64,000 bases of DNA. Source: Cladopsammia gracilis. Lineage: Eukaryota > Cnidaria > Anthozoa > Scleractinia > Dendrophylliidae. The notes beneath the pieces were generated by a model. That model saw only the letters and a program-made list of their open reading frames with translations, made no database searches and had not been told where the DNA came from. Shown piece by piece: positions 30,955 to 46,784 of this stretch. A program made the translations under genes and the position numbers. The stretch's first letter is position 1. The number at the start of each line of letters is the position of its first letter. The DNA lies in NCBI GenBank assembly GCA_022457155.1, contig JAJGOT010000157.1, positions 442,501 to 506,500 of the forward strand. The letters run 5' to 3'.

Positions 30955-32277
30955 CCACGTCCTTGATCTTGATCTTTCAGAAACGTGCTAAGAAATGTAC
31001 TGAGTCTAGTTTTCACATAGGCAATAAAATGATTGAAATCGTCCAAAACTACACTTATCTAGGGTTTGTAATCTCTTCAACGGGTAACTTTTCAATGGCA
31101 CTTGACCAGTTAAAAGAGAAGGCCCTTCACGCTCTTTTCAGTCTAAGAAAACATACAAATTTCAGTAAATTGTCCCCATTCCTAGCCAACCTCGTTCCCA
31201 GGGCTTTTCCCTTCGAGAAGGGAAAAGCCCTGGGAACGAGGTTGATTCCTAGCCTGGCAAGTAAAATCTTTGACACGATGATCTCCCCAATTTTGACATA
31301 TAACAGCGAAGTCTGGGGTGTGTACGCAAAACCGGATTTTAAGTCTTGGGACAGTTCGCAGATTGAAAAAATCCATTTACAATTCTGCAAGCGTTATCTA
31401 GAAGTAAGCAATAAGACATCAAATGTGGCATGTAGAGCTGAACTTGGAAGGTTTCCTCTCATTATAGCCATTAATCAGAAAATAATTAATTATACCTAAA
31501 ACCTTCAAAGTAAGGACAATAACTCTATTGTTAAACAGATCTTTTTAATGCCAGCAGATCTTTACTCTTCTGGTAAAAATAGTTTCTACTCTAATCTAAT
31601 AAGGATATCCGAATTCTATAATTTGCCTGATTTTGACCCTATTTTCTTAACTGACACTAAAATCAAACATTATGTAAACTTAATGCAACAAAAATATATC
31701 CTATATTGGCGACATACCATTCAACACTCTAAGAAACTCGAATTCTATAATATCTTTAAGAACGAATATATGCCTTCTCATTACTTAGACCTTACAAGGA
31801 AATCAAATGACAGAAAACAATTAGTAAAATTTCGTATAAGTAATCATAAATTAATGATTGAAATTGGTAGAAATGAACAAATCACAAGAGATGATAGATT
31901 GTGCCCTGCTTGTGGAGGTAATGAAATTGAAGATGAAATTCACTTCCTTTTTCATTGTCCTAAATACTCAATTCTTAGGGACGGATTTTTAGGAAAATAG
32001 GGTATCACCTACCAAATATAAAACAGTTATCTCCTTCAGAAGTAACCAATGAATTAATGAACTCTCGTAATTATTTTGTAAATATTCAATTATTGAAATT
32101 CATTCTTTCATGCTTAGATTTCCGCAATAATCAAATTATCAATCCAGACTGATGTATCTTAATTGTATTTTCCCTTTCTTTGTTATACTATTGTATTTTT
32201 TTTTGTTATGTTGTAATGCTTTGCAATACTGTAAGGATTTATAGTCATGCAAATAAAGCTAATTGTTGTTGTCGTTG
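30955..32277 (+). pseudogene. 5'-truncated LINE, 3' part of ORF2 plus 3' UTR
   Basis: One frame from 30963 encodes the post-palm end of a non-LTR ORF2: NYTYLGFVISSTGNF, ISPILTYNSEVWG, IEKIHLQFCKRYL. It reaches a single in-frame TAA at 31497-31499 and continues in the same frame to 32000. That part includes a C-terminal zinc segment CPACGGNEIEDEIHFLFHCP. The endonuclease and catalytic RT motifs are missing, the usual 5' truncation. The 3' UTR ends in a TTGTTG-type tail (32262-32275), as in CR1/L2-like elements. A 58-bp palindrome is inserted at 31187-31244 without breaking the frame. The nonsense codon and truncation make it inactive. Confidence 0.85.
31187..31244. mobile_element. 58-bp palindromic micro-MITE with 9-bp target-site duplication
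   Basis: Two 28-base arms around a GA centre: CAACCTCGTTCCCAGGGC outward ends, complementary through CCCTTC/GAAGGG. The 9-bp ATTCCTAGC flanks both sides (31178-31186, 31245-31253). The interrupted LINE frame without it would read LSPFLASLASKIF. The insert plus duplication is 67 bases, so one codon of the original frame must be adjusted at the junction, yet the present frame remains open. A 9-bp duplication is typical of Mutator-like elements. Confidence 0.9.
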
Positions 32278-32280
32278 TAG

Positions 32281-32561
32281 ACTGCTAGCAGTCCCCCTCT
32301 GGATAGTCGAGCGGGCGAGCAAATAAGCGATCGGCGATCCAGCGAAAGTAATGCAAACCGAGTGCGCTAGTTTCCCTCAGCTCGGCTCGTTCGTTCGCTC
32401 CAGTCTCGCCGAGCATCTTTTCGTTATCAACTTGCCCGCTGGGCTCGATTTTCAGCCGTTTGAGGGAGTCCGGTTTTCAGATCCTCCTCCACGGCGCACA
32501 AAACGGCTGGAAATCGAACCTATTCGCCCGCTCGATTGACTGAAAAGGGGCAGCTAGCAGT
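32281..32561. mobile_element. MITE with CTGCTAGC-type termini
   Basis: ACTGCTAGCAGTCCCCCTCT at the left and its imperfect complement (GGGGCAGCTAGCAGT) at the right. Inner pairs are GAGCGGGCGA/TCGCCCGCTC and CAGCCGTTT/AAACGGCTG. No ORF. It abuts the 3' tail of the LINE. Confidence 0.75.
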
Positions 32562-33000
32562 ATATTGATCTTGCCTCCGACTTCGCAGGCGATATAGGTT
32601 GTGCATACTCACAAATTCTAACGGACAATAGGTTAAACAAAATAATTCGAAAAATCAGATCTAATTCACTACGTTCAAACGAACATTAATAATTTTCGCC
32701 TTAAACACCCTGTTTAAGGCGAATAGCCATTTCATGAAAAAAAATTCCTTACTTTTTGCTAGTACAATTACATCCAAAGTACAGCTATGTTTGTTGTCTT
32801 CACCGACCGTCCACTCCTCGTTCTTCCTGATGTAAAAAGAAAGCTGAGTTCTTTGTTTTGCTGATGTTGTGTAAAATTACCTAACCTTGTAGAGTGACCT
32901 GGGTGGGGTCCAGAATGACGATCAGTCACGGTCATACATTCGTCACGCAATTTACCACCGGCGTAGTTAATGGCTTACTGGATAATTTTTTGGGAGAAAG

Positions 33001-33182
33001 AAAGAATCACGGTTTACAGTAGCATTTCACAAGAAAAAAACAACAGTCATTTTGCAGTGCTCATGAAAAAAAGTCGATTCACGGTTTACGGGTATGTAAC
33101 CAAATCACGTTTCACGAGAAAAAAATAGCCATTTCACAATTCACGGTGAAAAAAGGGCCTTTCACGGATCACGAAAAAACCC
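33001..33182. repeat. Degenerate TTCACGATTCACG-type repeat
   Basis: TTTCACRA, TTCACGGTTTAC and TTCACGGATCACG words recur with A-runs between them. No coding potential. Confidence 0.6.
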
Positions 33183-33374
33183 TTTACCACCCTCATAGTA
33201 GACCATTTTACCACCCTCATAGTAGACCATTTTACCACCCTCATAGTAGACCATTTTACCACCCTCATGGTAGACCATTTTACCACCCTCATGGTAGACC
33301 ATTTTACCACCCTCATACTAGACCATTTTACCACCCTCATAGTAGACCATTTTACCACCCTCATACTAGACCAT
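33183..33374. repeat. 24-bp minisatellite, 8 copies
   Basis: Eight units containing TTTACCACCCTCATAGTAGA then CCAT; variation is limited to CATGG and CATAC forms. Frames on both strands are an artefact of a unit divisible by three. Confidence 0.95.
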
Positions 33375-33421
33375 TTTAGCTGGATTTTGTAACCGGCCTA
33401 TTCTAGACTGAACACCGAAAA

Positions 33422-33531
33422 ACCCTACCATATCCTACCCTACCCTATCCTACCCTACCCTACCCTACCCTACCCTACCCTACCCTACCCTACCCTACCC
33501 TACCCTATCCTACCCTACCCTACCCTACCCT
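33422..33531. repeat. (CCCTA)n pentanucleotide array
   Basis: About 20 units, mostly CCCTA with a few TATCC interruptions. It differs from the TTAGGG telomere repeat by one base per unit. Confidence 0.9.
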
Positions 33532-33878
33532 AGACCTATTCCAGACTCGCTATTTTCCAGAAACTCGTTCACTATCACAGTCTAAGATGCCAGGGGTCAT
33601 TAAAAAAGCCGTACTGCCCCCCGAACCGATTTTTAAACGCCACTGATTTGCCAATAAACCTCGTCTAAACTAAATTCTTCACTCAACTGATCAGTTTCGA
33701 TGAAAATCATACCCTATTCTAGACCAAAAATCTCTGATTACTATACCCTATCCCAGACTAAACTGCCTGAAAACCATACCCTTCACACCATATATGGGAG
33801 TACCCCCTAGGCGCGGCGAAGAAAGTTGTGCTGTACCGTTATTTGACTTCTCTGAATCGGACATCATGGGAATGTAAA
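33532..33878. repeat. CCCTA-flanking repeat body ending ATATATGGGAGTACCCCC
   Basis: ACCCTATYCTAGACY words continue at 33700-33790 and the block ends with ATATATGGGAGTACCCCCTAGG (about 33790-33811). This is the same tail as the dispersed repeats near 29.9, 30.8 and 62.9 kb. Confidence 0.6.
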
Positions 33879-34653
33879 GGCCCGTTTAAACGGTTTCAAC
33901 ATTTGATCAACATTCGTTCAACAAAAGTTGAACGGATGTTGGGCAAATGTTGGAGGCAAAAACAAAGTTGTGCGGAGGCCGTTCAAACGGTTCCAACATT
34001 GCGCCAACAAAAGAACCAACACTTCAGCGAAATTTGATTGCTAGGAACTAAGAACTAGAAACCAGACTCTCTCTCGTCCATCTTCAAGTTTCTTTACGGC
34101 CTGCTGCCGCCGAGTTTTGTCGTGGTAGTCGCGATTAAAAACATACCATAAACAGGGACGCTTTTCAAATTCATCGATTAGGTCATTTATTTCTTCGGTG
34201 CTCCATTTTCTGGAAACTTTAGAAGCTCTACCACCTTCCTCACCTTCTAATTTTCGTTTCGTGCTTGGGAGCTTTGGATTTGATTCCATTTGGCTTCCAT
34301 CTTCACTATCTTCCATCTTCGGGAGAATCTTCACAGTTTTCGTGAACGATAGACGCCATATTGACTTTTGCGGCTTGATGTGAGCATGCGTGTGTTCTAC
34401 AATTGTTGAACAGAGCGGTGTTCAAACAGCTTCAACACCATTCAACATTTTCGAGAACAAAGGAAAAGTTGAATCGATGTTGAATGAAAGTTTAAACCGA
34501 TTTAAACTTGATTTAACACGCTTTCAACAAGCTTTCGACATTTTTTACGCTTTCAACAATGTTGGACGACCTGTTCAAACGCACCGAACATTTGGTTCAA
34601 CAAAGTGTTGAATGCATGTTGAAGGAAATGTTGAAACCGTTTAAACGGGGCTT
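33879..34653. mobile_element. Harbinger-like element carrying a MADF-domain ORF
   Basis: Terminal inverted repeats GGCCCGTTTAAACGGTTTCA (33879) and the complement of TGAAACCGTTTAAACGGGGC (ending about 34653). Sub-terminal GTTGAA/TTCAAC words are frequent at both ends. The interior has a minus-strand ORF with a MADF (Myb/SANT-like) domain, the accessory DNA-binding protein type carried by PIF/Harbinger transposons. No DDE transposase ORF is present, so it is non-autonomous. A target-site duplication was not clear. Confidence 0.7.
34041..34316 (-). CDS. MADF (Myb/SANT-like) domain protein fragment inside the Harbinger-like element
   Basis: From ATG 34316: an acidic start (MEDSEDGSQMESNPK), a basic KRKLEGEEGGR patch, then KWSTEEINDLIDEFEKRP and LWYVFNRDYHDK, the first two helices of a MADF fold with the usual RPxLW signature. 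The frame stops at 34041 before the third helix is complete, so it is either exon 1 or a truncation. In intact elements this protein helps transposase reach the nucleus and bind DNA. Confidence 0.6.
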   Translation of the reverse strand: MEDSEDGSQMESNPKLPSTKRKLEGEEGGRASKVSRKWSTEEINDLIDEFEKRPCLWYVFNRDYHDKTRRQQAVKKLEDGRERVWFLVLSS

Positions 34654-35484
34654 GTTAACTCGATTAATTGGCACTGGAACTATGGAACTAGCATTGGAAC
34701 ATTGAGCAATTGAACTAAAACTCACTGGAAACGCTCTAAATCGCCCCAAAAACCACACAGGAGACAAGGAAACACACAAGCGAAGTAAGGTAGGCAATTT
34801 TTATTGAAATCTTGTTCGTATTTTTTTGCTCCTAGAATGGATCGTTTTTCTCAAACAAATTCTTATATAATTTCGCTCGTAACGGTTACTGTGACCCATG
34901 TAGCTTGTGCTACCTGTGGTGACAGGCGGTCAAAACTCGGGTATTTGACTCGCTTTACCCTATGGCGCAGTTTCCCTATCAAAAAAGATATTTGGTGTGC
35001 AGTGGCAATTATTGCGTTTTAGCTTCAATTTTTTCTCAATAAAATGAGATTATTGGATCTCTTTATGTGGTAATTATTCAAATGTTGCACACCCAATGTC
35101 GAATTGCACACCTAATGTTACCTTGCACACCCAATATCATGTTGTACACCTAATGTCGAGTTGCACACCTAATGACGACTTGCACACCTAATGACGACTC
35201 AACTCCTGAGCGTGAAGTTAAATACCGAACCGCTGACCATCGAAACGAACGTTTTATACTAACCTGGAGCAGATGGAAAACATGGCGGCGTCGGGAACGA
35301 GAATGAAAATCGGTTTGATGGAGCTCTCCGGCAACACGTTTGTTTGTTTATCTGAAAAAGATGACAGTTATGTGCCACAGCAAGACAATAAAAGAGTGCT
35401 AAGGAGGCGGGCCTTGGTGAGAAAAAGATCGTTTTCAGCAACAAGAATGGTTCATTTGAGTACGAGAGAAGTACACTGGAAAAT

Positions 35485-35644
35485 GGGTGTCAGTAAAACG
35501 CGGGGTCGGGGTGTGATTAGGTCTCGGATTAAGTATGGGATTAAATATAATCCTATACCTAATCCTAACCCTTAATCCCATACTTAATCCTAGACCTAAT
35601 CCCACCCCGACCCCAGCCTCCGATCCCGCGTTTTACTGACACCC
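35485..35644. mobile_element. 160-bp palindromic MITE with 9-bp target-site duplication
   Basis: Termini GGGTGTCAGTAAAACGCG and CGCGTTTTACTGACACCC; inner arms share GGTCGGGGTG and GGATTAAGTATGGGATTA with complements. CTGGAAAAT flanks both sides (35476-35484, 35645-35653). The mirror arm of the large palindrome (near 37625) has the uninterrupted site, an internal control for the insertion. Confidence 0.92.
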
Positions 35645-35738
35645 CTGGAAAATCACTTCCCCAAGCTAAAAGATGTGCAAGGTGCTTTTGAAATACTACG
35701 TGCATGCGCAGCTGGTGCAAGAAGAAGCTTAGAAGTAA

Positions 35739-37102
35739 TAATATAAATAATAATAATAGATGTCTTTATTTCTCATAAGATAAAAACTACATATCTTATG
35801 TTACATATTTTTTACACCAAGCGAAGAAAAAATCGTATCTTATTACATATTGAGTTTATATCTATAGATAAATCTATTAATGAAAGTATTCTTAAAACGT
35901 TCTGTATTAATAAGTGTGCGAGCGCTTTTCTTATTGCGTAAGTTATAATTGATTACCGGTGGGTACTAAGTTGGGAAATTTTCTTAAAAGTTTTCCGGTC
36001 TTGTTTTTCCATTAAAGCTCTAATATTTAACCTAACTGAAATGTACTGCCTTTTACGGCATCTGTATAGAAAGCTTGCACTGTAGTTAATTCTGGCTCTG
36101 AGGCTCCATATACCACTATAAATGCTAGGTGACATTACGCTGTAATGTAAACATGCCGAGGGTCTTTATGTCCAAAAAAAACAAGTCTAGACCCATGTAA
36201 TAGCGTGACATCGAGTGCGTAATTTTATTGCAATTCTCAATTCAGTTATTAGCATGTTTCGGAAATTTCCCCGGAAGGCAATCGAACGTTGTGTTCGATG
36301 CAAATGAATTTTTTGCTAAAGTTGTGCCATGCATATGGAAAAACAATACCCGTGAATAATGAGGACACTCACTTGTAAACACAAAATCTGCGGGAAAAAT
36401 TTGGTACATCGGAGGCCCTATTTTATTGCCTTACATGCTTTCAATGTCCTTGAACTTGCAGGCCATATAAATTGATGATAAATCTCGAGATTGTCAATTT
36501 TTTTAAAAAAAATTATCAAGTAGTTTCCAAATTATCACCACATTTGTAGGCGTAGACCAAATTACATACAAAAATGGCAACAAGAGCACTGAGCTGAACG
36601 CACACCAATCAAATCTTTCTTTCTCGCAATCGACCAAAGCAATCCCCCCTTACTTTTTCACACACGATCTCAGATGGAATCAAACTACTACGACATGAAA
36701 CTGCATTCCCAAGGCGCTTCGTTTTCTTTAGATATTAGCCAATTATGTCGATAGTATGTTTTTCACTGTATTTATAATCTCAAAACTTCATCCCCAAAAA
36801 TTTCTAAAACGCTCTCATAGAAATGTGTTCAATCTTTGCCATAATCGAGGCGGCTATGGGAAGTACAAGCTCCCTTAAGCGATTACCGAAAAAACCTCCT
36901 AGTGCCAAGAAATACGACGGCAAGTAAAAAACGTCATGGCGTCATAACGTTGCTATGGCAACTCCAACATTTTAACAAATTTTCATCTTCATCTAATACA
37001 GCTGTGGTGACCGTTTTTCCATAGCATTGTTAATGGCGTCGTAGTTAATGCTCAAACTTGGGGGGTCTCGCCCCCAAAAAATCCAGTCGAGCCAACTTAA
37101 GT
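35739..37102. other. Segment unique to the left arm of the palindrome
   Basis: Not represented in the right arm. It contains a minus-strand frame at 36135-35953 (SFLYRCRKRQYISVRL) of unknown nature, and is otherwise AT-rich. It may be a separate insertion with an accompanying small deletion. Confidence 0.45.
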
Positions 37103-37188
37103 GAGGCCAGTCCGGCGGAGCTTAGACGTAACTCCCATCACACAGGTAACTCCTTAAATTTAAACAGTGGGGTTTTAATTCGTAGACA

Positions 37189-37428
37189 GGTGTTACGAAA
37201 ACTAAGACCCTCGAAAACTAAGACCTAAGACGACCCATCTAGGTTTTCGTGATCACGAAAACTAAGACCCCTAAAATCCATTCCGTCAAGTTATGAAGTC
37301 GAATTATGACCTTTCCAAGTCTAATCCACCAAATTATCTTCTTCCGATCCGTTTCTTCAAATTTTTAGTTATATTTAAGGGTAAATTTTGGGGTCTTAGG
37401 TTTCGAGGGTCTTAGTTTTCGTAACACC
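37189..37428. mobile_element. Central inverted-repeat element with GGTGTTACGAAAACTAAGAC ends
   Basis: GGTGTTACGAAAACTAAGAC at the left and GTCTTAGTTTTCGTAACACC at the right, with an extra inner copy ACGAAAACTAAGACCC near 37255. It occupies the exact centre of the larger palindrome, whose arms resume on both sides. Confidence 0.85.
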
Positions 37429-37929
37429 CGTCCACGAATTCAGTTGGACTGTGTGATGAGAGTTATGTCTAAGCTCCGCTGGACTGGCCTCGCCTACGCG
37501 ATCGCCTGCTCCAGGGTTTCTTTCAGGAAGGGTACCGTATATCCTAAAGGAGGCTAAGCTTCTTCTGGCACCAGCTGCACGTAGTATTTTAAAAGCACCT
37601 TGCAAATCTTTTAGCTTGAGAAAGTGATTTTCCAGTGTACTTCTCACGTACTCAAATGAACCATTCTTGTTGTTGAAAACGATCTTTTTCTCACCAAGGC
37701 CCGCCTCCTTAGCACTCTTTTATTGTCTTGCTGTGGCACATAACTGTCATCTTTTTCAGATAAACAACCAAACGTGTTGAGAGCTCGATCAAACCGATTT
37801 TCATTCTCGTTCCAGACGCCGCAATGTTTTCCATCTGCTCCAGGTTAGTACTCCATGTAAGGCCCCATAAAACGTTCGTTTCGATGGTCAGCGGTTCGGT
37901 ATTTAACTTCACGCTCAGGAGTTGAGTCG

Positions 37930-38190
37930 TCATTAGGTGTGCAAGTCGTCATTAGGTGTGCAACTCGACATTAGGTGTGCAAGATAACATTGGGTGTGCA
38001 AGTCGTCATTAGGTGTGCAAGTCGACATTTGGTGTGCAAGATAACATTAGGTGTGCAAGATAACATTAGGTGTGCAAGATAACATTGGGTGTGCAAGATA
38101 ACATTGGGTGTGCAAGTCGACATTAGGTGTGCAACATGATATTGGGTGTGCAAGGTAACATTAGGTGTGCAATTCGACATTGGGTGTGCA
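37930..38190. repeat. 19-bp tandem array in the right palindrome arm, about 13 copies
   Basis: The unit is close to TTAGGTGTGCAAGTCGTCA, with CGACA and ATAACA variants. The mirror array at about 35080-35210 has roughly half as many copies, so copy number changed after the inverted duplication formed. Confidence 0.88.
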
Positions 38191-38315
38191 ACATTTGAAT
38201 AATTACCACATAAAGAGATCCAATAATCTCATTTTATTGAGAAAAAATTGAAGCTAAAACGCAATAATTGCCACTGCACACCAAATATCTTTTTTGATAG
38301 GGAAACTGCGCCATA

Positions 38316-39202
38316 CCTTTTCGTGCCCGGAGCGAGAGTAGGGAATTTGACGCGAAAGACTTTCCGGGAGTGGGAAATTTGAATTTGCCTGGATGGGGTG
38401 GGGAATTTCCGTTTCCGTTGTTGAACTGATGGTTGAGTTTAGAGAAAAGATTCTACTTTCGTAGTGAATGACTCGACCCGGGGACTCGACAAAAACGGCT
38501 TTCTAAAGCTCGTTACATAAGAACTAGAGAGTATTAAATTGATAAATATATATAGCTATATATATATAGCTTGAAATAGCTTGAAATAGTGAAATCAATA
38601 GCCAGTCAACGTGTTCAATGAGTGAAGGTCGCTGATCTTGCCTGTTTTTTAAAATAGTTGCTGTCCACGGAGGGTGATGAACAGCCATCCATAGCGAATG
38701 AACGGCAAACACTGCGGTAAAATGAACAAAAACCTCGCTCAAAAATGCTACCTTACAGTCAGTTGTTAAACGCGTTTAATGCATTGAATAGATTTCCCGG
38801 CACATCGTGGTTAGATGCTTTCTTTTGCAGGTGATCTTTTTGCCCTACACCCCAAAACGTGCAGAAAATTTCCTAAGCTCCCCCTCCCCCTCCTTGTTTT
38901 ATACTCGAAAGGGTAGATGTTGTTATAGGAAGTTCTACTTTTAAAGTGCTTTTAAGTTTTTGTACTAGGAGATACGAGTGTAACAATTATTATTAGTAAC
39001 ATTTATTAGTAACAATTATTAGTAACAATTATTATTAGTAACAATTTATTCCGCTATTGTATATTAGTATTTTCTTAACTTAGTTTAGCATTTATTATAG
39101 GTGTTTTGTAATTTTTAAGTCTTAACTTTTTCTACTAGGTTTAATGTGCACGGCTCTTTAGAAGACCACTTTTTAGTGATAAGGACTCCGTGAATAAATA
39201 AA

Positions 39203-39249
<47 letters not shown>

Positions 39250-41192
39250 AGACTTGTGGTCAGAGTGCATCTTGTCTGTTCAGACCGTTCGGCAACAAAA
39301 CAGTCAACATCATTTTCTTTTCTTATATTATCTTTTCTTTTCTTATGCATAGTGAAGTCAACGTGTCAAATCCATTTAATTAGGCATTGGAAACTTGTAA
39401 TAAAAATCTAATAATAGCGCAATTACAATCGATCGAAGCTCTTTATACAGACACTGAAGGGGCAGAGCCAAGTGTCCGCATTATAGAACTGTCCGTATTA
39501 TAGAGGAAGATGAATATTGGTCTGTTTGGCGGGGTCAAGACAGAGAGGTGTCCATATGGAAGAGTCCGTTAGAACATGTTCGACCGTACAAAATAATAAA
39601 ATAACACAGTTTTCAGTGGAAGCCTTTCCCACAACTTTATTAGTAATTGCAACCGGATCGTTTTCTTTAAAAAAATAATAGACTACAATATTTTCCTGTT
39701 GTTTGGTCTGAAATGAGCCTCGTCTTTGACAAAAGCAATAGCGCTAAATATGTTCAATTAACTGACAATAATTAATACATCTCGAAATAACTTCAAATTA
39801 GACTGTTGTTCTACACTAAAACGTGTAGCTTTGTTTGAGCGGCATTGTTGAATGACTATAAAAGTAAACGTTTTTCTACATGTTGAGCTACAATAATGCA
39901 AAGTGTCTTAACCAATCAGCGCGAAGTGGTTGCTTTCAGCCAATCAGGTACGAAAGAGACTGTTTATACGCTTGGCACTTTTCAATTCTATTTTCTATTA
40001 ATTTAGTTCATAGTTAATAGAACAAACTATGCTAAGTTCTGATTGGTTTTATTGCATTTTTGCCGCCAATGTCGCTGGCTCTGTCTGGTTTGCGCTTTGC
40101 CATTCAACACCCGTTCTAAATACAGCTTTTTAAAGCTTTACTTGATATACCTAAAACCCACAGCAAAAAGACTTATCTGCCTGCCAGCTATGTACAGTTT
40201 TGATAGAATTTTAATAATCTTAAAAGTCATACAGTTTACCGCTGCAAGAAACCTAATCCAGGTAATCTTGCTTGTCCCAATTTCTTACAATCACAAAAAT
40301 ATGCGGCAGAAAACACTTCCTATTACATACTTCGTTTGAAAAAAAATTTATAACTCGTAGTATAACTCCTGTAGCTTCATTTATTTGTCGTATGTAAAAA
40401 CATTAAATTTCCAAGTCCACTTAAAATTAACTTGATTAAAAATGTAGATTGTATCTGTTTGGGGTGGATAGCTAAAAATGCAGTCTTTCGATGTAAATGA
40501 AATGAAGATACAATTCAGAAATATCACAAATCTCTCTCTTGACCTTCAAATTTTGAAGTCTTAATGCAGATATAAAATAAGTTTGACTTTAAGAGATCGA
40601 AAATACAAAGAAAATAAATTCAGTTGTCTTGTTACACTAAAAATGTCTCCCAAAACTGAACTTTTGTACAAAACTAATTACATTTGTATTGTGTTCTATA
40701 CTATTTTCTTGATGAAGTAGTGCGCATGCCTCTGTGATAATTATACAGAATATTTCATGGCCGAGATAAATACGACAACTGAGTTCTATAACATGATAAT
40801 AAGAGTCCCACGAAGTACTTTACATTAATTTAGATAACATACAGGCATAAAAATAAATTATTGACTGCAAATTGTTATCTTTATGAGAATGAATCGAAGT
40901 TTTTAACAATATTTTCTAAGGTAACGAGAAAATTAAGATAAAAAACTGAATAGACATCATTAGACGATGACGAAACTGTTTGAAGCAAAAAAAATCGAGA
41001 AAAAATTCATAGCTACTTGGCAGCTAATAATCAAACATATACTCTTCATAGAAGGGTTCATTTTCTGGCATAACGTGAGATATCAACCGTTTTGAAAATC
41101 ATGTAAACAAAGCTATTCAAAATAATTTCTTTTTATCAATGACCTCAGTTTAAATGTACTGACCCTTACTGCAATTCAAAGGGGTATGTTTC
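38316..41192. other. Intergenic region; LINE 3' tail at 39120-39247
   Basis: No gene seen. At 39120-39200 the sequence GTGCACGGCTCTTTAGAAGA, then CCGTGAATAAATAAAG and an (ATT)n run to 39247, looks like the 3' end of a CR1/L2-type LINE on the plus strand. The remainder is AT-rich. Confidence 0.5.
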
Positions 41193-46681
<5,489 letters not shown>

Positions 46682-46776
46682 TCCGGAGAATTCTTGTTTG
46701 GAACGAGGGAAGACCATTTACGCAATAACGTTTGTGATGGATTGCAGTTCAAGTCTACGAAATAATTTTCCCAAGA

Positions 46777-46784
46777 CTTTTATA
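46777..46784 (-). promoter_or_regulatory. Candidate TATA box of ZCCHC24
   Basis: Minus-strand TATAAAAG about 95 bases upstream of the start codon, in line with a short 5' UTR. No other core element was checked. Confidence 0.45.

Larger units (their letters stand above)
34961..38315. mobile_element. 3.3-kb imperfect palindrome (fold-back type), centre near 37.3 kb
   Basis: The left arm begins TATGGCGCAGTTTCCCTATC at 34961; its complement ends at 38315. Shared blocks in mirror order are the GCACACCTAATG tandem arrays (35080-35210 and 37930-38190), TTAAATACCGAACCGCTGAC, ATGGCGGCGTCGGGAACGAG or its variant, a GAAAATCACTT block, and GGAGCTTAGACGTAACTC near the centre (37125 and 37470). The left arm is interrupted by a 160-bp MITE and by about 1.36 kb (roughly 35739-37102) absent from the right arm. 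The arms have diverged by many substitutions. Short coding-like pieces (KNGSFEYVR, LKDLQGAFKILR) occur in both arms, with frameshifts. Confidence 0.85.

Noticed and set aside
33134..33379. FYHPHSRP / MRVVKWST repeat proteins
   Set aside because: Produced by the 24-bp minisatellite; both strands are open.
33422..33531. Interstitial telomere repeat
   Set aside because: The unit is the pentamer CCCTA, not the CCCTAA hexamer expected for cnidarian telomeres.
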